A model generated the notes under the pieces. The model saw only the letters and a list, made by a program, of their open reading frames with translations, was not told the DNA's origin and ran no database searches. The translations under genes were made by a program, and so were the position numbers. 10,387 nt of DNA, taken from contig JAKCCC010000035.1 of the NCBI GenBank assembly GCA_021838985.1, positions 1 through 10,387 on the forward strand. Reading direction: 5' to 3'. Shown in pieces: positions 1-6,024 of the stretch (position 1 is its first letter; the number at the start of each line of letters is the position of its first letter). The stretch comes from Planctomycetota bacterium (GTDB taxonomy: Bacteria > Planctomycetota > Phycisphaerae > WQYP01).

Positions 1-2643
1 CGTCGCCGCGGCGGGCGGCGGCATCGCGGCCGCGGCCAGCGGCAACCCGCGAACAGCGCCACGGCCCGGCAACCGCAGCCAGGCGCCGGACGGGAACCCA
101 ACAACGCGCCGACCAGTCAACCGGGGGCCTCGGTAGCCGGCGCCGCCCCTCGCGCCGCAGTCGCCCCGGCGCCGCCACCCGACGACGCGGCAACGGACCA
201 CGGCAGCCAGACCGCGCCGATTCCCCCCCCCAGCCCGCCGGATGATACGGTCAATATACCCATGATTATGAGTCAATTGGCGTCGGCGCACCGACCGGGC
301 TTGGGACGAGTGGTGGCCCGGGCGGCGCCGGGCGCGATGCAGCATTTGGGCCGCCGGTCGTTCGGGGGTTCGAGCCGTGGGCGGCGCCAGTTCCGCCCGA
401 GCGGCGTCCCACGCGAGCCGGCCCAGGGAGAGTTGCAAGAAAAACCGACGCCGGCGCAGGCGGCAACATGGGGCGCCTCGAAGGCGGGGACAGAAAGCAC
501 CGGGCAGAAAGCGGCTGCGGACCGCCCGAAGGCGCCAGGCCTTGGCGCGGGTATGCGGGAAAGCGGACCGGAGCAGGCCGCGGCGGCGCAGGAACGCGGG
601 CCAATGTTGACGAAGGGCGGAACCTCGGCCGTGGTCGCCAGAGACGCGGCCGACGCCGCCATGGGAACGGATGAACTTCCGGCGCAAGGCCCGGAACGGA
701 GAGCGTTGGCGGGGGCGGAACAACCCGAGATGTCGCAAGCAGGCGGGAGCGTCGGCACCCTGGAAAACGAAGATACCGCCGGCGCCGGTGGGACTGCGCC
801 TAGCGCCGCGGCGCGGAAGACCTCCGCGGACGACGATGAGTTGGAGGAATGGATGAGCGGCCGGCGGGACGCGCCCGCGAGCGCCCCGACCGTTTCCACC
901 CCTGCGACTGCGCGCCGGCCGCGGCAGGGACCGCCGCGGGAAATGCTGATCAATGCCGCGGATGAGGAGGAAGTGCGCATAGCGGTGGTCAGCGGGGGGC
1001 AATTGGAAGAGTTCTATACCGAGCGCACCAGCACCGAACTGCATGTGGGCAATATCTACAAGGGAAAAGTGGCTAACGTGGAGCCGTCGCTGCAGGCGGC
1101 CTTTATCGATTTTGGCATAGGCCGCAGCGGCTTTTTGCATCTAAGCGACTTGCATCCGCAGTACTTCCCAGGTCACGGCCGCGGCGGCGCAGTGGGCAAA
1201 CCATCGGCGGCCTCCCGCCAGGGTTCGGTCGCGGCGGCCGAAGGGGAAGGGGCTGCGGCAGCCTACGAGCTGGAGGCGCCCGAAGGCGTATACGAGGAAG
1301 CCGATCCGCGTCTGGCTGGGGAATGGTCCGACGCGACGGATCTGCAAGTGGACAATGCGCATCTGCTGCCGATGGAAAAAGTCGGACGGAAAACCCCGCG
1401 CCACAGCCGTCCGCCCATTCAACAGTGCCTGCGGCGCGGGCAGGAAATTATTGTGCAGGTGATTAAGGAGGGCATTGGGGCCAAAGGGCCGTCGCTGACC
1501 AGTTACATCAGCGTGCCGGGCCGCTACCTGGTGATGATGCCGGGCATGAGCCAGTTGGGGGTGTCCCGGAAAATCGAGGACCTGCAGCAGCGCCGGGCGC
1601 TGAAGAAAATTCTGGAAGATCTGCATCCCCCGAAGAATCTGGGCTTTATCATTCGCACGGCCGGCATCGACCGGAACCGCCGCGAATTGGAGCAGGACCT
1701 GCATTATCTGGTGCGGGTCTGGAAGCGCATCAGCCAGCGCCTGGCGGCCCTGCCGGCGCCGGTGGATTTGTATCAGGAAAGCGACCTGGTCATTCGCACC
1801 ATTCGCGATTTCGCCGTGGACGACATCGACCGGATCATTGTGGATGAACCGGGCGTCGCGGAGCGCATTCGTGATTTTCTGTCGATTGTGAATCCGCAGA
1901 CCGCGAATCTGGTCCAAATTTACACGGATCCGTTGCCGCTGTTCCAGCGCCATCGGGTCGAGCCGGAAATCGAAAAAATCAACGCACGACGGGTGGAGCT
2001 GGCCAACGGCGGCTCGCTGGTGATCGACTCCACGGAGGCCCTGGTGGCGATTGATGTGAACTCCGGCCGGTACCGCGCCCAGCGCGACGCCGAATTAAGC
2101 GCGTTCAACATCAATCGGGACGCGATTCCGGAAATCTGCCGGCAATTACGCCTGCGCGACCTGGGCGGGGTGATTGTGATCGACTTTATCGACATGCGGC
2201 AGGACCGGCACAAACGACAGATTGAACATCTGCTGCGGGAAGAACTCAAGAACGACCGCGCCAAGACCAAAGTTCTGCGGATGAGCCAGTTCTGCATGAT
2301 TGAGATGACGCGGCAGCGGGTCAAGCCCAGCCTGCAGCGCAGCCTGTATCAGGATTGTCCGCATTGTCACGGGGCGGCCCTGATCAAAACCCCCGAAAGT
2401 GTTTCGCTGGAGGTGCTGCGCCGACTCGCGTCCCTGCTGCTCGACCCCCGTATCGCCCGTCTGGAAGTGCGCCTGCATGGTTCGGTGGCCACCTGGCTGC
2501 TGAACCGTAAGCGTAAACGCTTAACCGCATTGGAAGAGCTGGCGCAGAAGAAAATCACGATCCTGGCCGACAATAATCTCGCCGGTGAAGCGGTGCTGCT
2601 GGAGGCGTTTGACGTTCGTGGCAACGTCCTGGCGGGAGTCTAG
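1..2643 (+). CDS. rng: Ribonuclease E/G family endoribonuclease, 5' end outside window
   Basis: Single-strand-specific endoribonuclease of RNA decay and rRNA/tRNA processing, acting in the cytoplasm. The frame is open from base 1, so ATG 262 is probably internal; residues below count from that ATG. The catalytic body begins near MLIN at 228. An S1-type segment runs to HPQYF (298-302), is broken by an insert of about 80 residues, and resumes near 384. RTAG (465-468) matches the 5'-monophosphate sensor. The DNase I-like centre has D598 in IDVNS and D641 in VIDFIDM, with the same 43-residue spacing as E. coli D303/D346. The zinc-link CPHC has Cys 699 and 702, again spaced as in E. coli. The protein ends soon after the small domain, so it lacks the C-terminal scaffold of E. 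coli RNase E and is RNase G-like there. The N-terminal 300 or so residues are low-complexity Ala/Gly/Arg/Pro. The rne/rng choice is uncertain; the family is not. Confidence 0.93.
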   Translation, partial: RRRGGRRHRGRGQRQPANSATARQPQPGAGREPNNAPTSQPGASVAGAAPRAAVAPAPPPDDAATDHGSQTAPIPPPSPPDDTVNIPMIMSQLASAHRPGLGRVVARAAPGAMQHLGRRSFGGSSRGRRQFRPSGVPREPAQGELQEKPTPAQAATWGASKAGTESTGQKAAADRPKAPGLGAGMRESGPEQAAAAQERGPMLTKGGTSAVVARDAADAAMGTDELPAQGPERRALAGAEQPEMSQAGGSVGTLENEDTAGAGGTAPSAAARKTSADDDELEEWMSGRRDAPASAPTVSTPATARRPRQGPPREMLINAADEEEVRIAVVSGGQLEEFYTERTSTELHVGNIYKGKVANVEPSLQAAFIDFGIGRSGFLHLSDLHPQYFPGHGRGGAVGKPSAASRQGSVAAAEGEGAAAAYELEAPEGVYEEADPRLAGEWSDATDLQVDNAHLLPMEKVGRKTPRHSRPPIQQCLRRGQEIIVQVIKEGIGAKGPSLTSYISVPGRYLVMMPGMSQLGVSRKIEDLQQRRALKKILEDLHPPKNLGFIIRTAGIDRNRRELEQDLHYLVRVWKRISQRLAALPAPVDLYQESDLVIRTIRDFAVDDIDRIIVDEPGVAERIRDFLSIVNPQTANLVQIYTDPLPLFQRHRVEPEIEKINARRVELANGGSLVIDSTEALVAIDVNSGRYRAQRDAELSAFNINRDAIPEICRQLRLRDLGGVIVIDFIDMRQDRHKRQIEHLLREELKNDRAKTKVLRMSQFCMIEMTRQRVKPSLQRSLYQDCPHCHGAALIKTPESVSLEVLRRLASLLLDPRIARLEVRLHGSVATWLLNRKRKRLTALEELAQKKITILADNNLAGEAVLLEAFDVRGNVLAGV

Positions 2644-2707
2644 TGCGTTGTCCAGCGATAAATTTCGGGTGGGAGAAAGAACCCCGGACCCGCCCCCGAA
2701 CTCGAAG

Positions 2708-2727
2708 CACCGGCCTTCAGGTCGGTG
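2708..2727 (+). terminator. Hairpin after the RNase E/G gene, possible terminator
   Basis: CACCGGCC pairs with GGTCGGTG (8 bp, one G-T pair) around a TTCA loop, 65 bases after the RNase stop codon. There is no T run behind it, so intrinsic termination is doubtful. It could equally be a degenerate copy of a palindromic intergenic repeat; CCTTCAGGTC recurs 30 bases downstream. Confidence 0.3.
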
Positions 2728-2821
2728 ACTCCAGTCCGGCGATCCTTCAGGTCACCAGCGGCGACCCGGTGAATGGCGGCGGCCGGGGTACCCGAAAGAT
2801 AAGTGGTGACAGGGGACGGAC

Positions 2822-3820
2822 GTGAGTAGTGCGCACTTTTCCGATCGCCTTCTGGCGGCCATCGCGGCGAAGCAAACGCCGCTGGTGGTCGGGCTGGATC
2901 CGGTTTATGAAAATCTGCCGCCGGTGCTTAAGCCGGGTGGTGGGCGGGAGACGCCGACCCCGGGCGCGGCCGTGGCCGCCATCGCCGCATTTTCACAGAC
3001 CATTCTACGGATCGTCGCGGCGCATGTACCGGCCGTAAAAATCAACAGCGCCTATTTTGAGCGCTATGGCGGAGCGGGCGTAAAACTATATGGCGAGTTG
3101 GTCCAGCAGGCGGGCCAACTGGGGCTGCTGGTGATCGGTGATGTGAAACGCGCCGATATTGGCCATACGGCGGAACAGTATGCCGAGGGCAACCTCGCCG
3201 ATGCGGAATTGGGCGGGATTAAGCTCCGCGGCCCGGACGCGGTGACGGTGAATCCCTATTTTGGCGGCGATGGCATCAAGCCGTTTATAACCGTAGCCCG
3301 GCGGCAGCAAAAGGGGGTCTTCGTGTTACTGCGCACCAGCAATCCCACCGCCGGTGAAGTACAGGATATCGCCGCCGCTGACGGTCGGCCGCTGTACCGG
3401 CACGTCGCGGATTTGATCGAACGGTGGGGGCGCGATCTGATGGGCGGCGGCGGTTTCAGCGATATTGGCGCGGTGGTGGGGGCGACCAGCGGAGGGGCGA
3501 TTGCCGAACTCCGCCAGGCCCTGCCGCATACTTTGTTTCTCATTCCCGGCGTGGGCACCCAGGGCGGATCGCTGGCCGACTGCGCCAGCGCCTTCCGCAA
3601 CGGGGCGGGGGCGGTGTTGAATGTCAGCCGCGCCATCATCTTCGCCTACCGGCAGCGAGCCTATGGGGATGGGACCGCCGGGGATTGGACCGAAGCCGTG
3701 CGTCAGGCGACCCTTCAAACCAAGGCTCAGATGGCGCAAGCGCTCGGTGGTGGAAGTGGATGTCGCACCGCCGCGCCACTGAGACAGCTAAACACAGGGT
3801 CCCACACCCAGCGCGAATGA
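2822..3820 (+). CDS. pyrF: Orotidine 5'-phosphate decarboxylase, type 2
   Basis: Decarboxylates OMP to UMP, the last step of de novo pyrimidine synthesis, in the cytoplasm. The catalytic Asp-Lys-Asp motif DVKRADIG begins at D107, with K109 and D112. It is preceded by INSAYFERYG and followed by LLRTSNP, GAVVGATSG and the phosphate-loop-like IPGVGTQGG, an order typical of the type-2 (TIGR02127-like) family rather than the shorter E. coli type. The GTG start is supported by AGGGGA at 2811-2816, five bases upstream. At 332 aa it is somewhat longer than the usual 270-310. The extra length is a tail after about residue 305, rich in Gly/Ser/Thr and unlike the rest of the fold; a late frameshift or a genuine extension are both possible. 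It stands 178 bases after the RNase gene, so co-transcription is possible but not shown. Confidence 0.92.
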   Translation: MSSAHFSDRLLAAIAAKQTPLVVGLDPVYENLPPVLKPGGGRETPTPGAAVAAIAAFSQTILRIVAAHVPAVKINSAYFERYGGAGVKLYGELVQQAGQLGLLVIGDVKRADIGHTAEQYAEGNLADAELGGIKLRGPDAVTVNPYFGGDGIKPFITVARRQQKGVFVLLRTSNPTAGEVQDIAAADGRPLYRHVADLIERWGRDLMGGGGFSDIGAVVGATSGGAIAELRQALPHTLFLIPGVGTQGGSLADCASAFRNGAGAVLNVSRAIIFAYRQRAYGDGTAGDWTEAVRQATLQTKAQMAQALGGGSGCRTAAPLRQLNTGSHTQRE

Positions 3821-3875
3821 AAGAAAACAAAACCGCGTAGATAGCCCCCGGTCCGCACGGAGGCGGAATAATTTA

Positions 3876-3913
3876 GTCGCCCATGGCGACCCTCGGCGGA
3901 TCGAGGAGTCGCC
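3876..3913 (+). other. Two mutually exclusive stem-loops downstream of pyrF
   Basis: GTCGCC (3876-3881) can pair with GGCGAC (3885-3890) around a three-base loop. The same GGCGAC can instead pair with a second GTCGCC (3908-3913), extended by CCTCG/CGAGG (3891-3895 with 3902-3906), giving an 11-bp stem with one bulged A. No T run follows. It may be a pyrF terminator, a palindromic repeat or an attenuator-like switch; the sequence does not decide. Confidence 0.4.
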
Positions 3914-3973
3914 TCTGGAGATCTTGCCGGGGCTTCCGATCACGCCGGCGCCCGGCTATTCTCGGAGCGGATC

Positions 3974-4056
3974 AAGGCAAAGGTAAAAGGTAACAAGTAA
4001 AACCCAAAGGGAACAATGCCCATATCGCCGTCCTCAACCTTTTTTACTTTTGCCTT
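3974..4056. repeat. A/T-rich imperfect inverted repeat
   Basis: AAGGCAAAGGTAAAAGGT at 3974-3991 is matched in inverse by 4037-4056. The pairing needs one G-T wobble and a two-base bulge. The 45-base spacer itself contains further GTAAAA-type motifs. Purine-only against pyrimidine-only arms contrast strongly with the GC-rich surroundings. Role unknown; a dispersed intergenic repeat is the likeliest reading. Confidence 0.5.
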
Positions 4057-4092
4057 TTTACTTCGTAGCCGTGCCCCTTGGCGGGGAGGGCA

Positions 4093-4183
4093 GGTGTGGC
4101 CATATTTTTTGGCAACCGCTTCCTGGATGCGAGGGGGCCGAGACGCCGCTTCCACCATGGTTGCAAAAAAATCTGGCCACACC
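4093..4183. repeat. Inverted-repeat element, copy 1
   Basis: Arms of 25 bases at 4093-4117 and 4159-4183 are inverse copies with 23 of 25 positions matching, around a 41-base spacer. The right arm ends in AAAATCTGGCCACACC, found identically at 10255-10270. The left arm resembles 10151-10175. This identifies a small inverted-repeat element, REP- or MITE-like in form, present at least twice. No target-site duplication is evident. Confidence 0.65.
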
Positions 4184-4192
4184 CCGCGGGGA

Positions 4193-4210
4193 CAGGTCCG
4201 GACTGACCTG
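4193..4210 (+). other. Perfect 6-bp hairpin
   Basis: CAGGTC and GACCTG flank the loop CGGACT, immediately after the inverted-repeat element. The AGGTCCGG core briefly suggests SRP RNA, but the conserved GGAAGCAGC that should follow is absent. No function assigned. Confidence 0.35.
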
Positions 4211-4378
4211 GTAGGAAAATCCTGCTCTATCCGTTATGTTTAGGGATCGGGTTCGCAGCGGTAAACTGCAAGCGGCAGGAGGTGCCGGAACCGTGGCGGA
4301 TGCGCCGTCACGTTTCCCGCCGCCTGCGGTCGAAAACCTGGGACGGAAAAGCGATAGCCGGGGACCTTAACCTGAACA

Positions 4379-4451
<73 letters not shown>

Positions 4452-4507
4452 TGGTTGGGCGCAGGTCGCCACGGTGAAATTCCAAAGCGACTCGACCAGG
4501 CGGGATA

Positions 4508-4734
4508 CGCATCATGCCACCATCCTCTTCTCCGGTCGCCGAAGAGGGCGACTCGACAAGGCGCGCGGCCACGGTGGGACAACTGGAGCACATCGGCGCT
4601 ATGGCTGCCGCGATGATCCAGCCGGGGCAAATTGTAGGATTGGGCAGCGGGCGGGCGGCGCACGCTTTCGTCCGGATGCTGGGGCGCCGCTGCGCGGAAA
4701 CCAAGATATCCCTGACCGCCGTGGCCACTTCGCA
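4508..4734 (+). repeat. Direct repeat, upstream copy (rpiA 5' end)
   Basis: This 227-base block is identical to 5798-6024 except at 4708 (A here, G there; Ile65 versus Met65). It covers six bases before the rpiA ATG and its first 73 codons. Homology stops sharply on both sides, although 4481-4485 and 5771-5775 share TCCAA. The near-identity implies a recent duplication, gene conversion between the copies, or an assembly artefact. Confidence 0.95.
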
Positions 4735-4735
4735 G
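4514..4735 (+). pseudogene. rpiA: rpiA 5' fragment (codons 1-74)
   Basis: Encodes the first 74 residues of RpiA, including the phosphate-loop motif GLGSG (42-46). It lacks every catalytic residue that follows in the intact copy (D101, D104, K114, E123), so it cannot be an isomerase. It reads straight into the next gene without a stop. It lies 62 bases after the tRNA, which may be the ancestral position of rpiA. Confidence 0.8.
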
Positions 4736-5230
4736 GTCGAGGGGAGGTTGACATCCGCTTTGACGGCCGCGGCACCAGCGGTTAGCATGACCGCCACTAT
4801 GCCCGAGGAATCGGAGACGCGGCGCCAATACCTGCAGATCGACGCGGTGGGCCCCGACGACGGTAAGCCGACGAAGGTTCAGATTTCGTACGACCGCTTG
4901 CACGCATTGGCCGCGCGGGGGGCGGTACACATTCACGAGGCGGCACATGTTGTGCCTTATGTGCTCCAACGGCCAACCGCCATTTTTGAGGGCTTGCGGC
5001 AAGATGAGGACGAAGATCGACGCGGCGTGGGCTGGCGATGCTACTGTGCCATCCCGGAACACAGCTACCGACCCGATGGTACGGCAGCGCCGCCGTACCC
5101 AGGGCAGGTGTATCTGGTTTTTGTAAACCAGGATGGGGTTGCCTACAATTGGAGGTGGGAGAAGGGTGATCCAGCCACCCCGGCCTTGCCGATAAATCAT
5201 GCAACAAGGTTCAAGGAGAGGCGATTATGA
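4514..5230 (+). CDS. Chimeric ORF: RpiA N-terminus fused to an unrecognised small protein (toxin-like position)
   Basis: The whole frame is 238 aa. Residues 1-74 are RpiA; the rest is unrelated. The native second gene may instead start at ATG 4799 (143 aa) or ATG 4787 (147 aa). Neither has a clear ribosome binding site. TTGACA (4748-4753) and TTGACG (4760-4765) just upstream could be promoter remnants but lack a good -10. The unrelated part shows HEAAHVVPYVLQRP, IFEGLR, a strand-like VYLVFVN, then YNWRWEKGDP and LPINHATRF near the end, with conserved-looking His, Arg, Trp and Glu. No signal peptide or membrane segment. It overlaps the next gene by ATGA. I do not recognise the family with certainty. 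A small RNase-type (BECR-like) toxin is a guess from size, Arg/His/Trp content and the overlapping partner. Whether the fusion is translated is unknown. Confidence 0.55.
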   Translation: MPPSSSPVAEEGDSTRRAATVGQLEHIGAMAAAMIQPGQIVGLGSGRAAHAFVRMLGRRCAETKISLTAVATSQVEGRLTSALTAAAPAVSMTATMPEESETRRQYLQIDAVGPDDGKPTKVQISYDRLHALAARGAVHIHEAAHVVPYVLQRPTAIFEGLRQDEDEDRRGVGWRCYCAIPEHSYRPDGTAAPPYPGQVYLVFVNQDGVAYNWRWEKGDPATPALPINHATRFKERRL

Positions 5231-5664
5231 CCACCATGACTAATGCACAATTCGCGGAGCACGTGCTCAAGCTGGCCCAATCGGCTCCTGCCTTTCGCCC
5301 GGCTGTCACGTATGACCCAGACGGGGACTGCATTGAGTTTATTGTCGCCCCTGACGCCTTCTATGCCGAGCGCGTGGATGATTTGGTGACGGTTTACCAC
5401 AGCCAGGAGAACCGGAAGATCATCGGCTCGCTTATCAAGGGCGTCTCAAAATTCTGCCGGCAGATGTCGCAAAGGATGGCGGGGTTCAAGATCGAGATTG
5501 AGGATGGCCCCGTGCGACTTGAGCACCTCTTTCTGGCCAAGTTGTGGGCGCTGAACCCGCAGGCCAAGGGCACCATGACCGTTGCCTCCTACCGCAAAAT
5601 CTACCGTGAACTCATCAACATGGCGGAACAAAATGAGGCGACGGTAGAACTGGCCGGCGTGTAG
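5227..5664 (+). CDS. Small unrecognised protein, antitoxin-like partner of the preceding gene
   Basis: A 145-aa cytoplasmic protein with no signal peptide or membrane helix. ATG 5227 overlaps the preceding stop (ATGA), and AAGGAG at 5213-5218 sits eight bases upstream, so the start and translational coupling are well supported. The first half has YDPDGDCIEFIVAPDAFYAE, VDDLVTVYHSQ and IIGSLIKGV. This recalls the short beta-strand layout of DUF2283-type proteins (Y-D-x-D-D-x-I then a valine-rich strand), which often sit in toxin-antitoxin-like pairs. The second half is more helical (LEHLFLAKLWAL, SYRKIYRELINMAEQ). Gene order would be toxin first, antitoxin second. Base composition appears less GC-rich by eye than the RNase and rpiA genes, consistent with recent arrival. 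Function is inferred from context only. Confidence 0.7.
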   Translation: MTTMTNAQFAEHVLKLAQSAPAFRPAVTYDPDGDCIEFIVAPDAFYAERVDDLVTVYHSQENRKIIGSLIKGVSKFCRQMSQRMAGFKIEIEDGPVRLEHLFLAKLWALNPQAKGTMTVASYRKIYRELINMAEQNEATVELAGV

Positions 5665-5797
5665 CCCACGGACTACTTTCCCGCCCTATCGAAGGATGGA
5701 GTGCCCGCTGCCCGGGAAGCTTGGTCAACCGGCTGCCGCTAAACCTGTCAGCGCAAGATTTCCCCTGATTTCCAATGGTTTCTGGCGGTCAATGATG
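5665..5797 (+). promoter_or_regulatory. Upstream region of the intact rpiA copy
   Basis: These 133 bases separate the small gene pair from the repeated rpiA start and belong to the unique segment between the repeats. Any promoter serving the intact rpiA must be here or further left. No convincing -35/-10 pair is visible. A perfect 12-base palindrome, TGATGCGCATCA (5793-5804), spans the repeat boundary and ends on the first base of the rpiA ATG. The upstream repeat copy has TACGCATCA instead and is not palindromic. Confidence 0.35.
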
Positions 5798-6024
5798 CGC
5801 ATCATGCCACCATCCTCTTCTCCGGTCGCCGAAGAGGGCGACTCGACAAGGCGCGCGGCCACGGTGGGACAACTGGAGCACATCGGCGCTATGGCTGCCG
5901 CGATGATCCAGCCGGGGCAAATTGTAGGATTGGGCAGCGGGCGGGCGGCGCACGCTTTCGTCCGGATGCTGGGGCGCCGCTGCGCGGAAACCAAGATGTC
6001 CCTGACCGCCGTGGCCACTTCGCA
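5798..6024 (+). repeat. Direct repeat, downstream copy (rpiA 5' end)
   Basis: Partner of 4508-4734, exactly 1290 bases to the right, with one mismatch at 5998. Here the sequence continues into a full-length rpiA. Confidence 0.95.

Larger units (their letters stand above)
3821..4378. other. Gene-free region with several hairpins and inverted repeats
   Basis: No convincing coding sequence on either strand in these 558 bases. Short open frames here consist of translated repeat arms. The region holds, in order, a pair of mutually exclusive stems (3876-3913), an A/T-rich inverted repeat (3974-4056), a 25-base-arm inverted repeat (4093-4183) and a CAGGTC/GACCTG hairpin (4193-4210). It ends in a GC-rich stretch with further short stems up to the tRNA. 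A promoter for the tRNA must lie in it or further upstream, but no clear -35/-10 pair was found. Confidence 0.7.

Noticed and set aside
273..980. Long minus-strand frame opposite the RNase N-terminal region
   Set aside because: High GC content produces long antisense frames. The plus frame is continuous with the conserved catalytic domain, and the minus product shows only Ala/Pro/Arg-rich sequence.
2643..2825. 60-residue plus-strand frame between the RNase and pyrF genes
   Set aside because: No ribosome binding site, low-complexity Arg/Gly/Thr composition, and it is made mainly of the hairpin repeat sequence.
4186..4215. Possible SRP RNA core around CAGGTCCGG
   Set aside because: The invariant GGAAGCAGC tetraloop region does not follow, and the flanks do not form the long SRP helix.
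3940..4243. Short frames on both strands in the gap between pyrF and the tRNA
   Set aside because: They are translations of the inverted-repeat arms; a similar VWPDF-type peptide appears at the second repeat copy, which shows repeat rather than protein conservation.
4748..4788. TTGACA / TTGACG with TAGCAT as a promoter for the small gene pair
   Set aside because: The TTGACA has no -10 at proper spacing, and TTGACG pairs only with a weak TAGCAT that overlaps the first candidate start codon. Too weak to annotate.
5696..5803. 36-residue upstream extension of RpiA from ATG 5696
   Set aside because: It lies outside the repeated block, lacks a clear ribosome binding site, has no family similarity, and would make RpiA much longer than usual.
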